DNA from: Deltaproteobacteria bacterium
GTDB lineage: Bacteria > Myxococcota_A > Polyangia > Polyangiales > Ga0077539
DNA length: 64,000 nt
NCBI GenBank assembly: GCA_016704445.1
Contig: JADJAE010000012.1
Coordinates: 1-64,000, forward strand
Direction: 5' to 3'
Positions 51,494 through 60,093 of the stretch are shown one piece after another. The position numbers and the translations under genes were made by a program. Under the pieces are notes generated by a model that was not told the DNA's origin, made no database searches, and was given only the letters and a program-made list of their open reading frames with translations. Position 1 is the first letter of the stretch, and every line of letters begins with the position of its first letter.

Positions 51494-52030
51494 TCACACG
51501 TCGGCGTCGGGGCGGGGCGGGGAGCCATACCGCACGCCGATGCTGCCGTCGCCAGCGTCCTGCGAGGGCTGCCCCGCGTCCGCCGGGAGCCCGTAGAGCG
51601 GCGCGATGCCGCCGTCGTCGGAGGGGCCGCCCGAGTCGGCGCCGGAGTCCACCCCGGTATCCGGAGGACCGCCGTACATCGCCAGCATGCCGCCGTCGTC
51701 GCTGGGGAAGCCCGCGTCGGTCAGGCCGGTGTCGGTGGTCGAGCCGGTGTCGGTGGTCGAGCCCGTGTCGGTGGCCGGGCCGGTGTCGGTGGTCGAGCCT
51801 GTGTCAACGACGGCGGCGTCGGCGGCGGGAGCCGGGTCATCGCTGCAGCCGGTGGCCGCGAGGCTGGCGGCGAAGGTGAAGGCCGCCGCGCGGGAGAGGC
51901 GCTGCGTCGCGCCGGGGATCACCCTCGACGCGATGGAGGCCGAGAGCGCCGTGCGGCAGAAAGGGCACGAGCGCTCGGTGGCGCGGACGTGCCGCGCGCA
52001 GGAAGGACAAGGAACCAGGGAAGACGCCAT
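51494..52030 (-). CDS. candidate RiPP-type substrate with three Tyr-Gly-x-Pro motifs, copy 1
   Basis: A 178-residue protein. Residues 8-25 form a CPSC...CPFC zinc-ribbon-like head. A hydrophobic stretch 46-61 ends TGCSDD (Cys62). Then come about five Thr-Asp-Thr-Gly units (78-103) and an acidic tail with three motifs: LAMYGGPP (Tyr119), APLYGLPA (Tyr146) and GVRYGSPPRPD (Tyr168), each preceded by Asp/Gly. The layout and its position directly before a radical SAM/SPASM gene suggest a leader-plus-cores peptide substrate, possibly kept at the membrane. GTAGGAG lies about ten bases before ATG 52030. No known family; whether it is cleaved or modified is unknown. Confidence 0.75.
   Translation of the reverse strand: MASSLVPCPSCARHVRATERSCPFCRTALSASIASRVIPGATQRLSRAAAFTFAASLAATGCSDDPAPAADAAVVDTGSTTDTGPATDTGSTTDTGSTTDTGLTDAGFPSDDGGMLAMYGGPPDTGVDSGADSGGPSDDGGIAPLYGLPADAGQPSQDAGDGSIGVRYGSPPRPDADV
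51725..51803. repeat. 18-base tandem repeat inside substrate copy 1
   Basis: About four to five imperfect units of 18 bases containing GGTGTCGGTGGTCGAGCC. They encode the repeated Thr-Asp-Thr-Gly segment. The number of units could vary between strains. Confidence 0.7.
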
Positions 52031-52091
52031 CAGTGAACTCTCCTACGAAGCAGGTTGTTGGAAGAAAGAGACTACAATTACCGTGGTTTTG

Positions 52092-52565
52092 TCAAACTCC
52101 AGCGTCGTCTGGACGCGGGGGTGAGCCATAGAGGGGGAAGATGCCGGCGTCCCTGACGGGGGGCGATCCGTAGTCGGCGTTGACGTTGCCCTCGTCGTCC
52201 GGGGCGCCGGCGTCGGTGGGCGGAGGGGCGCCGTACTCCGGGCCGGGAGCGCCGTCGTCGTCGGGCACGCCGGTGTCTGCCGGCCCTGCGTCGCGCGCTC
52301 CGTCGTCGGTGGCGACGGGGCGGTCGACCACCGCGGGGGTGTCGGTCGTGGAGGCGTCGGAGGCGGTGACGGAGCTGCTGCACGCGGCGCTCCCCACGGA
52401 GGCCGCGAAGGTGAAGAGGGCCGCGCGGGAGAGGCGTCGGCGAGAGTCGGCCGAGGGCCGTGGGGCGAGCGCGGAGGCGAAGGCCGCGCCGCAGAAGGGG
52501 CACGCGGCGTCATCGACCCTCACGTGACGAGAACAACCAGGACAGGGGCTTAGCGGTCGGTACAT
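52092..52565 (-). CDS. candidate RiPP-type substrate with three Tyr-Gly-x-Pro motifs, copy 2
   Basis: A 157-residue paralog of copy 1. The five cysteines fall at the same positions (8, 11, 22, 25, 62). The shared head is CPGCSRHVR...CPFC and the shared hydrophobic segment RLSRAALFTFAAS. The tail has PEYGAPPPT (Tyr111), ADYGSPPVR (Tyr132) and PLYGSPPRPDD (Tyr146). The last motif is almost the same as in copy 1 (YGSPPRPD then Ala), which argues that the C-terminal core is under selection. It lies 29 bases downstream of radical SAM copy 2, 61 bases before copy 1. Ribosome site weak (AGAGAG). Confidence 0.75.
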   Translation of the reverse strand: MYRPLSPCPGCSRHVRVDDAACPFCGAAFASALAPRPSADSRRRLSRAALFTFAASVGSAACSSSVTASDASTTDTPAVVDRPVATDDGARDAGPADTGVPDDDGAPGPEYGAPPPTDAGAPDDEGNVNADYGSPPVRDAGIFPLYGSPPRPDDAGV

Positions 52566-52594
52566 GGGATTCTCTCTTGTCCGTAGTGGGGTGT

Positions 52595-53893
52595 TCAGTC
52601 CGTGAGCCAGCCTTCGCCGGTCTCCGCAAGTCGTCGTGCCCTGGCGAGCTCGTCCTCGGGCCAGTCTTCTTCCACGATGTCGAAGAGCCCGTGGTCGAAG
52701 GGCTCTCCCGGGGCGGCCTCGATGCGGATCACCCGCTCGCGCCGGCCCTTGCGCAGCAGCTCCAGCGCCCGGTGGTGGCAATAGGGGTTGTTGCCGGGGC
52801 GCCCGAGCAGCACGTGAGTGGTCCACGAGCACCCGGCGCGGCAGGTGTCGTTGTAGTAGCAATCACGGCAGTGGCCCCAGAGGTCTTCGACCGTGCGGTC
52901 GCGGGTGAAGCGCAGCGGGGCCGAGCGCTCCCAGATGTCCTTGAGGGAGGCGTCGCGGATGTTGCCGCCCGTGTACTCCAGCGTCGGCAGCGAGGGGCAT
53001 CCCTTGATGGATCCGTCGGCCTCGATGCCCAGCGTGGAGCGGCCCGCGCCGCAGGAGGCCATGTGCCCCCGGGGCAGCGTCCCCCGCAGCAGCGTCTCGT
53101 AGGGGCCGAAGTATCCGATGTTGTTTCCAGGCCAGATGCGAACCCGGTTGGCGTCCGCGACCGGCTTCAGTCGGGCCAGCATCGCGAGCACCTCGAGCAT
53201 CTGGTAGGGCTCCAGCAGCAGCTCGGGCTCGTCGACCGCGCGGCCCATGGCGACGGTGATCTGCGTCTGCCAGGAGTGGATTCCCGCGGCCACCAGGCGG
53301 TCGAAGACCTCGGGCATCTCCTTGATGCTCTTTCGACCGAACTGCGAGTTGGCCGAGAAGGGGATGCCGCCCTTCTTGAGGTTGGCCATGGCCTCGAAGG
53401 CCGACCGGAAGCTGCCCTTCACGCCTCGGAGCGCGTCGTGGGTCTCCTCCATCCCGTCGACGCTCACGCTCACGCTCCGGATGCCCGCCTCCTTCGCGGC
53501 GATCACCCGCTCCAGGGTGAGGCCGCGGCCCCCGGTGGTCATGGTGCAGTCCATTCCGTGGGCGCGCACGGCGCGGGCGATGGTGGTCCAGTCGTCGCGG
53601 AGGTAGGCCTCGCCCCCAATGAGGGTGACCTCCTTGGTTCCGAGCTCGGCCATCTGACGGACGAGGTCGAGGGCCTCGTCGGTGGTCAGCTCGTCGGGCC
53701 GGGCGCGGCCCGCGCGCGAGCCGCAGTGACGGCACGAGAGGTCGCAGCGCAGGGTGATCTCCCAGACGGCGTAGATGGGGCGCCAGCGCTGGTCGATGGG
53801 GCGGGTCTCGTTGGCGAGCGGCAGGTTGCGCCGGGCCGGGGCCGCTGTCGGGGCGATGGGCAGCGAGCGGGGTCGGGGTCCAAGGTCTGTCAT
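52595..53893 (-). CDS. radical SAM/SPASM enzyme, copy 2
   Basis: A 432-residue radical SAM enzyme, closely similar to copy 1. CDLSCRHC at Cys50, 54, 57; the same GGEAYLRDDW; SPASM cysteines in ASCGAG, KGCPSLP, HCRDC, DTCRAGC, NPYCHHR. Both copies keep long identical blocks such as RARPDELTTDEALDLVRQ and WPGNNIGYFGPYET, which is not typical of a random duplicate. It is the first gene of the operon; ATG 53893. Substrate copy 2 follows after 29 bases. Different substrates or different steps for the two enzymes are both possible. Confidence 0.9.
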   Translation of the reverse strand: MTDLGPRPRSLPIAPTAAPARRNLPLANETRPIDQRWRPIYAVWEITLRCDLSCRHCGSRAGRARPDELTTDEALDLVRQMAELGTKEVTLIGGEAYLRDDWTTIARAVRAHGMDCTMTTGGRGLTLERVIAAKEAGIRSVSVSVDGMEETHDALRGVKGSFRSAFEAMANLKKGGIPFSANSQFGRKSIKEMPEVFDRLVAAGIHSWQTQITVAMGRAVDEPELLLEPYQMLEVLAMLARLKPVADANRVRIWPGNNIGYFGPYETLLRGTLPRGHMASCGAGRSTLGIEADGSIKGCPSLPTLEYTGGNIRDASLKDIWERSAPLRFTRDRTVEDLWGHCRDCYYNDTCRAGCSWTTHVLLGRPGNNPYCHHRALELLRKGRRERVIRIEAAPGEPFDHGLFDIVEEDWPEDELARARRLAETGEGWLTD

Positions 53894-54040
53894 GGGTGTC
53901 GCGTAGGGTACTTCGGAATGTGCCAGCGTGGCTCACGCCGGCGTCGGCGTGCTGCGTCCGCGCAGGGTTGAGCAAGGCGCGGGCCGAAGGTCCAGATTCT
54001 TCACCCCATCGCCAACCCTCTGCTAACCGGTCGAGCCATC

Positions 54041-55147
54041 ATGGAACGCAAGCTCCGCGTCGGCGTCATCTTCGGCGGTCGCTCTGGCGAGCACGAGATC
54101 TCCCTCCGCTCCGCGCGCTCGATCGTCGACGCGCTCGACCGCGCCCGCTACGAGCCGGTGCTGCTGGGCATCGACCCGGACGGTCGCTGGCACCTCCACG
54201 ACGCCGCGAGGGCGCTGCTGGAGACGCCGGGCGCGCCGCTGCAGCTCGACCGCACCGCCCCCTCGGTCGCGGTCTCCCCGGGCGAGTCGTCGGCCTCGAT
54301 GGTCACCACGCAGCCCTCGGCTCCGGCGGTGGGCTCTCTCGACGTGGTCTTCCCGGTGCTCCACGGCACCTACGGCGAAGACGGGACCATCCAGGGCCTT
54401 CTGGAGATGGCCGATGTCCCCTATGTGGGGAGCGGCGTGCTGGGCAGCGCGGCGGGCATGGACAAGGACGTCGCCAAGCGGCTGCTGCGCTCCGCGGGGC
54501 TGCCGGTGGTCGACTGGTTCGTGGTGCGCTCGCACCAGAACCGCAGCGCGGACGACGTCGCCCGAGAGGTGGAGTCGCGCTTCGGCTGGCCGGTCTTCGT
54601 GAAGCCCGCCAACATGGGAAGCTCCGTCGGGGTCTCCAAGGCGCGCAAGGCCGACGAGCTCGCCGCGGCCCTGTCGGCCGCCTTCCGATATGACACCAAG
54701 GTGCTCATCGAGCGCGGCCACGCGGTGCGCGAGCTGGAGTGCGGGGTGCTGGGCAACGACGACCCGAGGGCCTCGGTGGTGGGGGAGATCGTCCCGACGC
54801 ACGAGTTCTACTCCTATGAGGCCAAGTACCTCGACGAGAACGGGGCGCACCTCCGCATCCCCGCGGTGCTGACGCCGGGGCAGTCCGAGGAGATCCGACG
54901 GATGTCGGTAGAGGCCTTCGCCGCGCTGGAATTGTCGGGCCTCGCGCGCGTCGACTTCTTCATGGACAAGACCGACGGGGCGCTCTTCATCAATGAGGTG
55001 AACACCCTCCCTGGGTTCACCAGCATCAGCATGTACCCCAAGCTCTGGGAGGCCACCGGGCTCCCCTACGCCGAGCTGGTCGACCGGCTGATTCGCCTGG
55101 GGCTGGAGCGCGCTGCGACCCGCCGGGGGCTCTCTACCAAGGTGTAG
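54041..55147 (+). CDS. ddl: D-alanine--D-alanine ligase
   Basis: A 368-residue ATP-grasp ligase that joins two D-Ala for peptidoglycan precursors. Landmarks: FGGRSGEHEIS (11-21), VVFPVLHGTYGEDGTIQGLL, VFVKPANMGSSVGVSKA, and INEVNTLPGFT with the metal Asn/Glu. Length and order are normal. Convergent with the Rieske gene, three bases between stops. Confidence 0.95.
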   Translation: MERKLRVGVIFGGRSGEHEISLRSARSIVDALDRARYEPVLLGIDPDGRWHLHDAARALLETPGAPLQLDRTAPSVAVSPGESSASMVTTQPSAPAVGSLDVVFPVLHGTYGEDGTIQGLLEMADVPYVGSGVLGSAAGMDKDVAKRLLRSAGLPVVDWFVVRSHQNRSADDVAREVESRFGWPVFVKPANMGSSVGVSKARKADELAAALSAAFRYDTKVLIERGHAVRELECGVLGNDDPRASVVGEIVPTHEFYSYEAKYLDENGAHLRIPAVLTPGQSEEIRRMSVEAFAALELSGLARVDFFMDKTDGALFINEVNTLPGFTSISMYPKLWEATGLPYAELVDRLIRLGLERAATRRGLSTKV

Positions 55148-55150
55148 CGG

Positions 55151-56260
55151 TCACACCACCAGCTCGACGCGCTCCTCCACCGGGTCGGCGGGCAGCGTCT
55201 CGCCCCGCTCGGCGGCGCGCAGCAGGCGCCAGATGTGCCTGCCCAGCACGTCGATCTCCGTCGAAGCGAACTGCTCCCCCCCGAAGCGCTTCACCAGCGC
55301 GGTCTGGGACTTCAGCACCCGGGCGTCCTGCTGGAAGATCTGCATCGCCAGCGGCTTGATGGCCCGCTTCACCACCGCGTGCGGAACCCTCAGCCGGAAG
55401 CTCACCACCGCCCAGAGCCGCGTCACGAAGTCCGACACCGGGGTCATCGCCGTGGCCACCAGCAGGTGGTTCTCGTCCCCCATGCGGTATTCCACCTCCG
55501 CGATGCTCGGGAGGATGAAGCGGTCGAAGTGCGTCACAGCCCCTCCCGACGGGGAGAGCAGACGCGCCACCAGCCCCGGCGGACGAGACTCGCCGAGGTA
55601 CTCCGCCTCGACCCGGTCGCTCCCCCGGCGCACCACCGCGGTGATGGTCAATCCCCGGCTGTCGCTGCGAAACAGGCCCTTGTGGAGGAAGGCCGTGTGC
55701 GGGACATCGAGCGCGTTCTCCGTCGCCGCGTGGAGGGTGCTCTCCGCGGTGACCATCGAGACCACGTGGTCGTAGCCCGGCGCGGACATCATCGTGAAGC
55801 GATAGGGCTCCGTCGTCGGGGCCGACTCGGGCGTGGCGTACACCCAGATGAAGCCGTCCTGCTCGCGCGTCGGGAAGGAAGGAACCTTCCGCGCGCGGCT
55901 CTCGGCCTCATCGGACACCCTCGACGGGATGAAGCGACAGCCGCCCTCCGCCCCGAAGCGCCAGCCGTGATAGCCGCACACCAGCTCGGAGCCCTGGAGG
56001 TAGCCCTCGGAGAGCGGGACGTTGCGGTGGGGACAACGGTCGAGCAGCGCCGCGGGCCGCCCGCTCGCCCCGCGAAAGAGCACCATCGGGATGTCCCAGA
56101 CCATCACCGCCAGGGGCTTGTCGGCGAGCTCCTCGGAGCGCGCCACGATGTACCAGGCCTGGAGCACCCTCGCGACCGACACCTGGCCGCGCGTGAGGTT
56201 CTTCAACGGAACCAACGCCGCCGGGAGGCGCACCCGTGAGGTCTCGTCGTTCTCATCCAT
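55151..56260 (-). CDS. Rieske-type non-haem iron oxygenase
   Basis: A 369-residue aromatic-ring-hydroxylating-type oxygenase. The Rieske [2Fe-2S] ligands are Cys76, His78 in CPHR and Cys95, His98 in CGYHGW. The mononuclear iron site reads NALDVPHTAFLH (Asp185, His188, His193). It may act on a sterol, aromatic or other hydrophobic substrate; no partner reductase gene is in the window. Divergent from the PLP-enzyme gene with 31 bases between starts. Confidence 0.9.
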   Translation of the reverse strand: MDENDETSRVRLPAALVPLKNLTRGQVSVARVLQAWYIVARSEELADKPLAVMVWDIPMVLFRGASGRPAALLDRCPHRNVPLSEGYLQGSELVCGYHGWRFGAEGGCRFIPSRVSDEAESRARKVPSFPTREQDGFIWVYATPESAPTTEPYRFTMMSAPGYDHVVSMVTAESTLHAATENALDVPHTAFLHKGLFRSDSRGLTITAVVRRGSDRVEAEYLGESRPPGLVARLLSPSGGAVTHFDRFILPSIAEVEYRMGDENHLLVATAMTPVSDFVTRLWAVVSFRLRVPHAVVKRAIKPLAMQIFQQDARVLKSQTALVKRFGGEQFASTEIDVLGRHIWRLLRAAERGETLPADPVEERVELVV

Positions 56261-56291
56261 GACGCGGCGTTGTAGCGTACCTGCACCCCCC

Positions 56292-57388
56292 ATGGCGACC
56301 GTCGCAAGCGCCACCCGGGCGCGCCCGCTCCTCTTCGATGCGCTCCCCCCCTTGGCGGAGACGGTGCCCTTTCTGCCGCTCGCGGTGGTGCCGACGGCGG
56401 TCGAGCGCTGCTCCGCCCTCTCCGGATACCTGGGCCGCGACGATGTCTGGATGAAGCGCGACGACCTCATCTCTCCCGTGTATGGAGGCAACAAGGTTCG
56501 TCGGTATGAGTTCGTGCTCGCCGACGCGAAGGCCCGCGGCGCGACCAGCATCGTCACCCTCGGCGGCATCGCCTCCACCCAGGTGATGGCCACCGCCCGC
56601 TTCGGGCAGCACCTTGGGCTTCCCGTCACCGCCGTGCTCTTCGATCAACCCGTCACCCGCTTCGCCCGGGAGGCCATCCTCACGGACGTCGACGCGGGTG
56701 CGACGCTCATCCACGGCGGCGGATACCTCCGCAGCGCGTGGAGGTTCTACAAGGCCCGAAAGACCCAGGGGGCCTATGTGATCAACCCCGGAGCGGCCTC
56801 GCCGAGGGCCAACCTGGGATACGTCGACGCCATGCTGGAGCTCGCCGCGCAGGTCGAGCGGGGAGAGATGCCCCGGCCCGACGTCATCGTGCTGCCCACC
56901 GGGTCATCGGGCACCCTCGCCGCGCTCGCCCTCGGCGCCGCCTGGCTCGGCTGGGACACGGAGATCGTGGGCGTTCGCATCACCCTGCGCATCGCCACCA
57001 ACGCCCTCACCATCGGACTCATCAGGGAGCGCACCGCGCGGTGGATCACCGCGAGGGCGCCGGAGTTCGGCCGGGCGCTGGGCTCAAGGCGCGGGCGATA
57101 TCGGCTGTTTTCATGACGCCATCGGGGAGGGCTACGGATACCCGACAAGGGGAGTCGGTAGAGGCCATGGAGTGGTATCGAAGGCTCACCGGGAGGCCCG
57201 GCGAGGTGACCTACTCCGCGAAGGCCCTGGTGGGGCTGCGGGCGGTGGCGCGGGACCCGGCCTATGCGAAGAAGACGATACTGCTCTGGCAGACGCTCTC
57301 GGACGTGCGCCCGGTGATCCCCGAAGGGACCAGGGAGAGGGTGCCGAGGGATCTTCAGTGGGTGTTCGAGGGGAGCGTGGTGGCGTAG
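56292..57388 (+). CDS. PLP D-cysteine desulfhydrase/ACC-deaminase-like enzyme, two frameshifts
   Basis: Fold-type II PLP enzyme of about 365 residues. The PLP Lys68 is in YGGNKVRRYEF, and the phosphate loop in VLPTGSSGTLAALALG. The frame changes near 57070-57100 and again near 57150 (extra G in AGGGG). Joined, the C-terminus is complete (DAIGEGYGYPTRG, then EAMEWYRRLTGRPGEVTYSA, KALVGL). This family deaminates D-cysteine or 1-aminocyclopropane carboxylate; which one is not visible. Probably intact in the organism. Confidence 0.8.
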
Positions 57389-57410
57389 GCGGGGAGCGAG
57401 AAGGCTGTCG

Positions 57411-58838
57411 TCAGCGATTGAGCATATGGACGGCCTCGCCGATGGCGGCCTTGGCGGCCTCCATCACGGTCTCGCCCAGCGTCGGGTGCGGATGGATCGT
57501 CAGGCCGATGTCCTCCACGAAGGCGTCCATCTCCATGGCGAGCGCGCCTTCGCTGATGAGGTCGGCGGCCTCGGGGCCGACGATGTGCACCCCGATGACC
57601 TTGTAGTCGTTGTGGTGCGGACCGGTCTTCTCGCCGATCACCTTCACGAAGCCGTCGGTCTCCATCACCGCCATCGCGCGGCCGCTCGCCGAGAAGGGGA
57701 ACTTCCCGACCTTGTACTCGATGCCCTTGGCCTTCGCCTCGTGCTCGAAGAGGCCCACCGAGGCGATCTCCGGGTGCGTGAAGGTCGCCGCAGGAATGGC
57801 CCGCCAGTCGCGCGCGCTCTTCATCCCCGCGATGACCTCCGCGGCGATCTCGCCCTCCTTGCTCGCCTTGTGGGCGAGGTACGGGCCGCCCGCCACGTCG
57901 CCGATGGCGTACACGCCCGGCACGTTGGTCTCGAAGCGGTCGTTGATCACCACGTGGCCGCGCTTGTCCTGCGTGAGGCCGATCTTCTCGAAGCCGTTGC
58001 CCTCGTGGTTGGGGCGCATGCCCACCGCCACAAGCACCACGTCGGTGTCGACCTTCTGGATCGTGCCGCCCACGTCGAGCGTCACCTTCAGCGAGCCGTC
58101 GGCGTTCTTCTCATAGCCCTGCGCCTTGGCGCCGGTGATGAACTTGCAGCCCGACTTCCCCATCGCCTTGGTCACCACGTTGACGAGGTCGTCGTCCATC
58201 GTGGCCAGAACCTTCGGGAGAAACTCCACCACCGTCGTGTCGACGCCCAGCTTGGAGTAGACCCCGCCGAGCTCCATCCCGATGATGCCGCCGCCGATGA
58301 CCAGCAGCCGCTTGGGCAGCGGATTGAGGCTCACCGCCTCCTTGGCCGAGATGATCTGCTTGCCGTCGTACTGGAAGCCCGGGATCTCCACGGGGCGAGA
58401 GCCCGTGGCGATGATGATCCCCTTGGTGGCCTTGACGGTCTGAACGCCCTCCGCGGTCTCGACCTCCAGGGTCTTGGCGTCGATGAAGCGGGCGTTGCCC
58501 TTGAGGAGCTCAGAGCCGTTGCCCTTCACCAGGCCCTGAACCCCGGTGGTGAGCTTCTTCACGATGCCGTTCTTCCACTCCTGCATCTTCGCGGAGTCGA
58601 CGGCCACGCCCGACACGGTCACGCCCATGGTGCCCGCGTGCTTGGAGCGCTCGACGAAGTTCGCCGCGGCGATGAGCGCCTTCGAGGGAATGCAGCCCCA
58701 GTTGAGGCACACCCCGCCTCAGGACTCCTTCTCGATCACCAGGGTCTTCAGCTTCAACTGCCCGCAGCGGATCGCCGCCACGTAGCCGCCAGGCCCCCCG
58801 CCAATCACGATCGCATCGTAGGTCTTCGTAGTGCTCAT
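57411..58838 (-). CDS. lpdA: dihydrolipoamide dehydrogenase with an in-frame TGA
   Basis: A 475-codon E3 flavoprotein that reoxidises lipoamide in 2-oxo acid dehydrogenase complexes. FAD motif VIGGGPGGYVAA (11-22), redox-active disulfide VCLNWGC (Cys44, Cys49), NAD domain LLVIGGGIIGMELGGVYSKL, and the C-terminal active-site stretch LTIHPHPTLGETVMEAA. At codon 40 (58719-58721) there is TGA between KES and GG, where relatives have Leu (LGG). The same frame continues on both sides and the residues around it are perfect, so this is a point change or read error rather than a shift. Followed by E1-alpha upstream on the same strand. Confidence 0.9.
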
Positions 58839-58899
58839 TGGATTCCCTGTCTCACTCGGTGTTCAATGGAGAGGTCTGTGGGCCTCTTCGGGGTCTCGT

Positions 58900-60024
58900 C
58901 TAGTGTCCGCCCGCGTCGTGCGCGGGCGCCACGGGGGCGCGCTCCATCGCCTCGGCCTGCTCTCGCAGGTGCCACGGCTGCTCGGCGTACACGTCGTCGA
59001 AGAGCGTGGCCCGCTCCACCGCCGGGGCCGCCTCGGCCTCCGCGATGGCCGCGCGAATCTCCGCGTCGATCTCCGACTGCATCGCCGCCTCGCGCGCCTC
59101 GTCGTGCAGCCCATAGGCCACGAGGAAGCGCCTGAAGCGATCGAGCGGGTCTTTCTTCAGCCACGCCTCGACCTCGGCCTGGTCGCGGTAGCGCGTCGGG
59201 TCGTCGCTCGAGGAGTGCGCCCCGATGCGGTAGGTGACGCTCTCGATGAGCGTGGGCCCGCCGCCCTGCCGCGCCCGCTCGGCCGCGTCGCGCACCGCGC
59301 AGTACACCGCCAGCACGTCGTTGCCGTCGACCCTCACGCCCGGCATCCCGTAGGCGATGGCCTTGCTCGCGAAGGTCGGCGCCGCCGTCTGCTGGCTCGA
59401 CGGGATCGAGATGGCCCAGTGGTTGTTCTGACAGACGAAGACCACCGGGGCCTTCCACACGCCCGCGAGGTTGAGCGCGTTGTGGAAGTCGGGCTGCGAG
59501 GTGGCGCCGTCGCCGAAGAAGGCCACCGCGACGGAGTCCTTCCCCTGCTTGCGCATCGCCCACGCCGTGCCCACCGCCTGCGGAATCTGCGGGCCGATGC
59601 AGCTGCTCCACGACACCTGGTTCACCGAGCGGCCGGAGAAGTGCGACGGCATCTGCCGGCCCTTCTGCACGTCGAGCCCGTTGCCCCAGCACTGGGCCAC
59701 GTAGGTCGCGAGGGGGAAGCCGCGCACCAGCATCACCGCGCCCTCGCGCAGCCCTGGGAAGACCCAGTCGTCGGCGCGCAGCGCGAAGCCCGTGGCCACC
59801 GGCGTGGCCTCCTGCCCCTTCACCTCGCCGTAGAAGCCGATGCGCCCCTGCCGCTGCACGATGAGCATCTTCTCGTCGAGCGTGCGCAGCCGGCGGAGCT
59901 CGCGGTACATGCGCTTGAGCGTGGCGTCGTCGACGTTGGGGTCGCGCGACACGTCCCCCTCGTCGGTGAGCACACGAAGGAGTCCGAACATCGGGTCGTC
60001 CGCGGAGGCCAGCGTCAGGCTCAT
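58900..60024 (-). CDS. 2-oxo acid dehydrogenase E1-alpha subunit (branched-chain type)
   Basis: A 374-residue thiamine-diphosphate enzyme, alpha subunit of branched-chain 2-oxoisovalerate or pyruvate dehydrogenase. ThDP motif GDGATSQPDFHNALNLAG (171-188) ending in CQNN (198-201); substrate loop YGEVKGQEATPVATGF; phosphorylation-loop-like IGAHSSSDDPTRYRD. Features favour the branched-chain group. ATG 60024. 61 bases upstream of lpdA; the beta subunit and E2 genes are not in the window. Confidence 0.9.
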   Translation of the reverse strand: MSLTLASADDPMFGLLRVLTDEGDVSRDPNVDDATLKRMYRELRRLRTLDEKMLIVQRQGRIGFYGEVKGQEATPVATGFALRADDWVFPGLREGAVMLVRGFPLATYVAQCWGNGLDVQKGRQMPSHFSGRSVNQVSWSSCIGPQIPQAVGTAWAMRKQGKDSVAVAFFGDGATSQPDFHNALNLAGVWKAPVVFVCQNNHWAISIPSSQQTAAPTFASKAIAYGMPGVRVDGNDVLAVYCAVRDAAERARQGGGPTLIESVTYRIGAHSSSDDPTRYRDQAEVEAWLKKDPLDRFRRFLVAYGLHDEAREAAMQSEIDAEIRAAIAEAEAAPAVERATLFDDVYAEQPWHLREQAEAMERAPVAPAHDAGGH

Positions 60025-60093
60025 GGCGGCGCGCAAGCTAGCAGATCATCGGCCCCGAGGCGTAGGGCGCAATTCGCTGAAAATTACGGGATG

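Noticed and set aside
51725..51803. CRISPR array
   Set aside because: Unit length is 18 bases, contiguous, in frame within a gene, with no spacers. No cas gene is seen.
58719..58721. TGA as selenocysteine or recoded codon
   Set aside because: Relatives have Leu here, TGA is used as a normal stop elsewhere in the window, and no SECIS element is seen.
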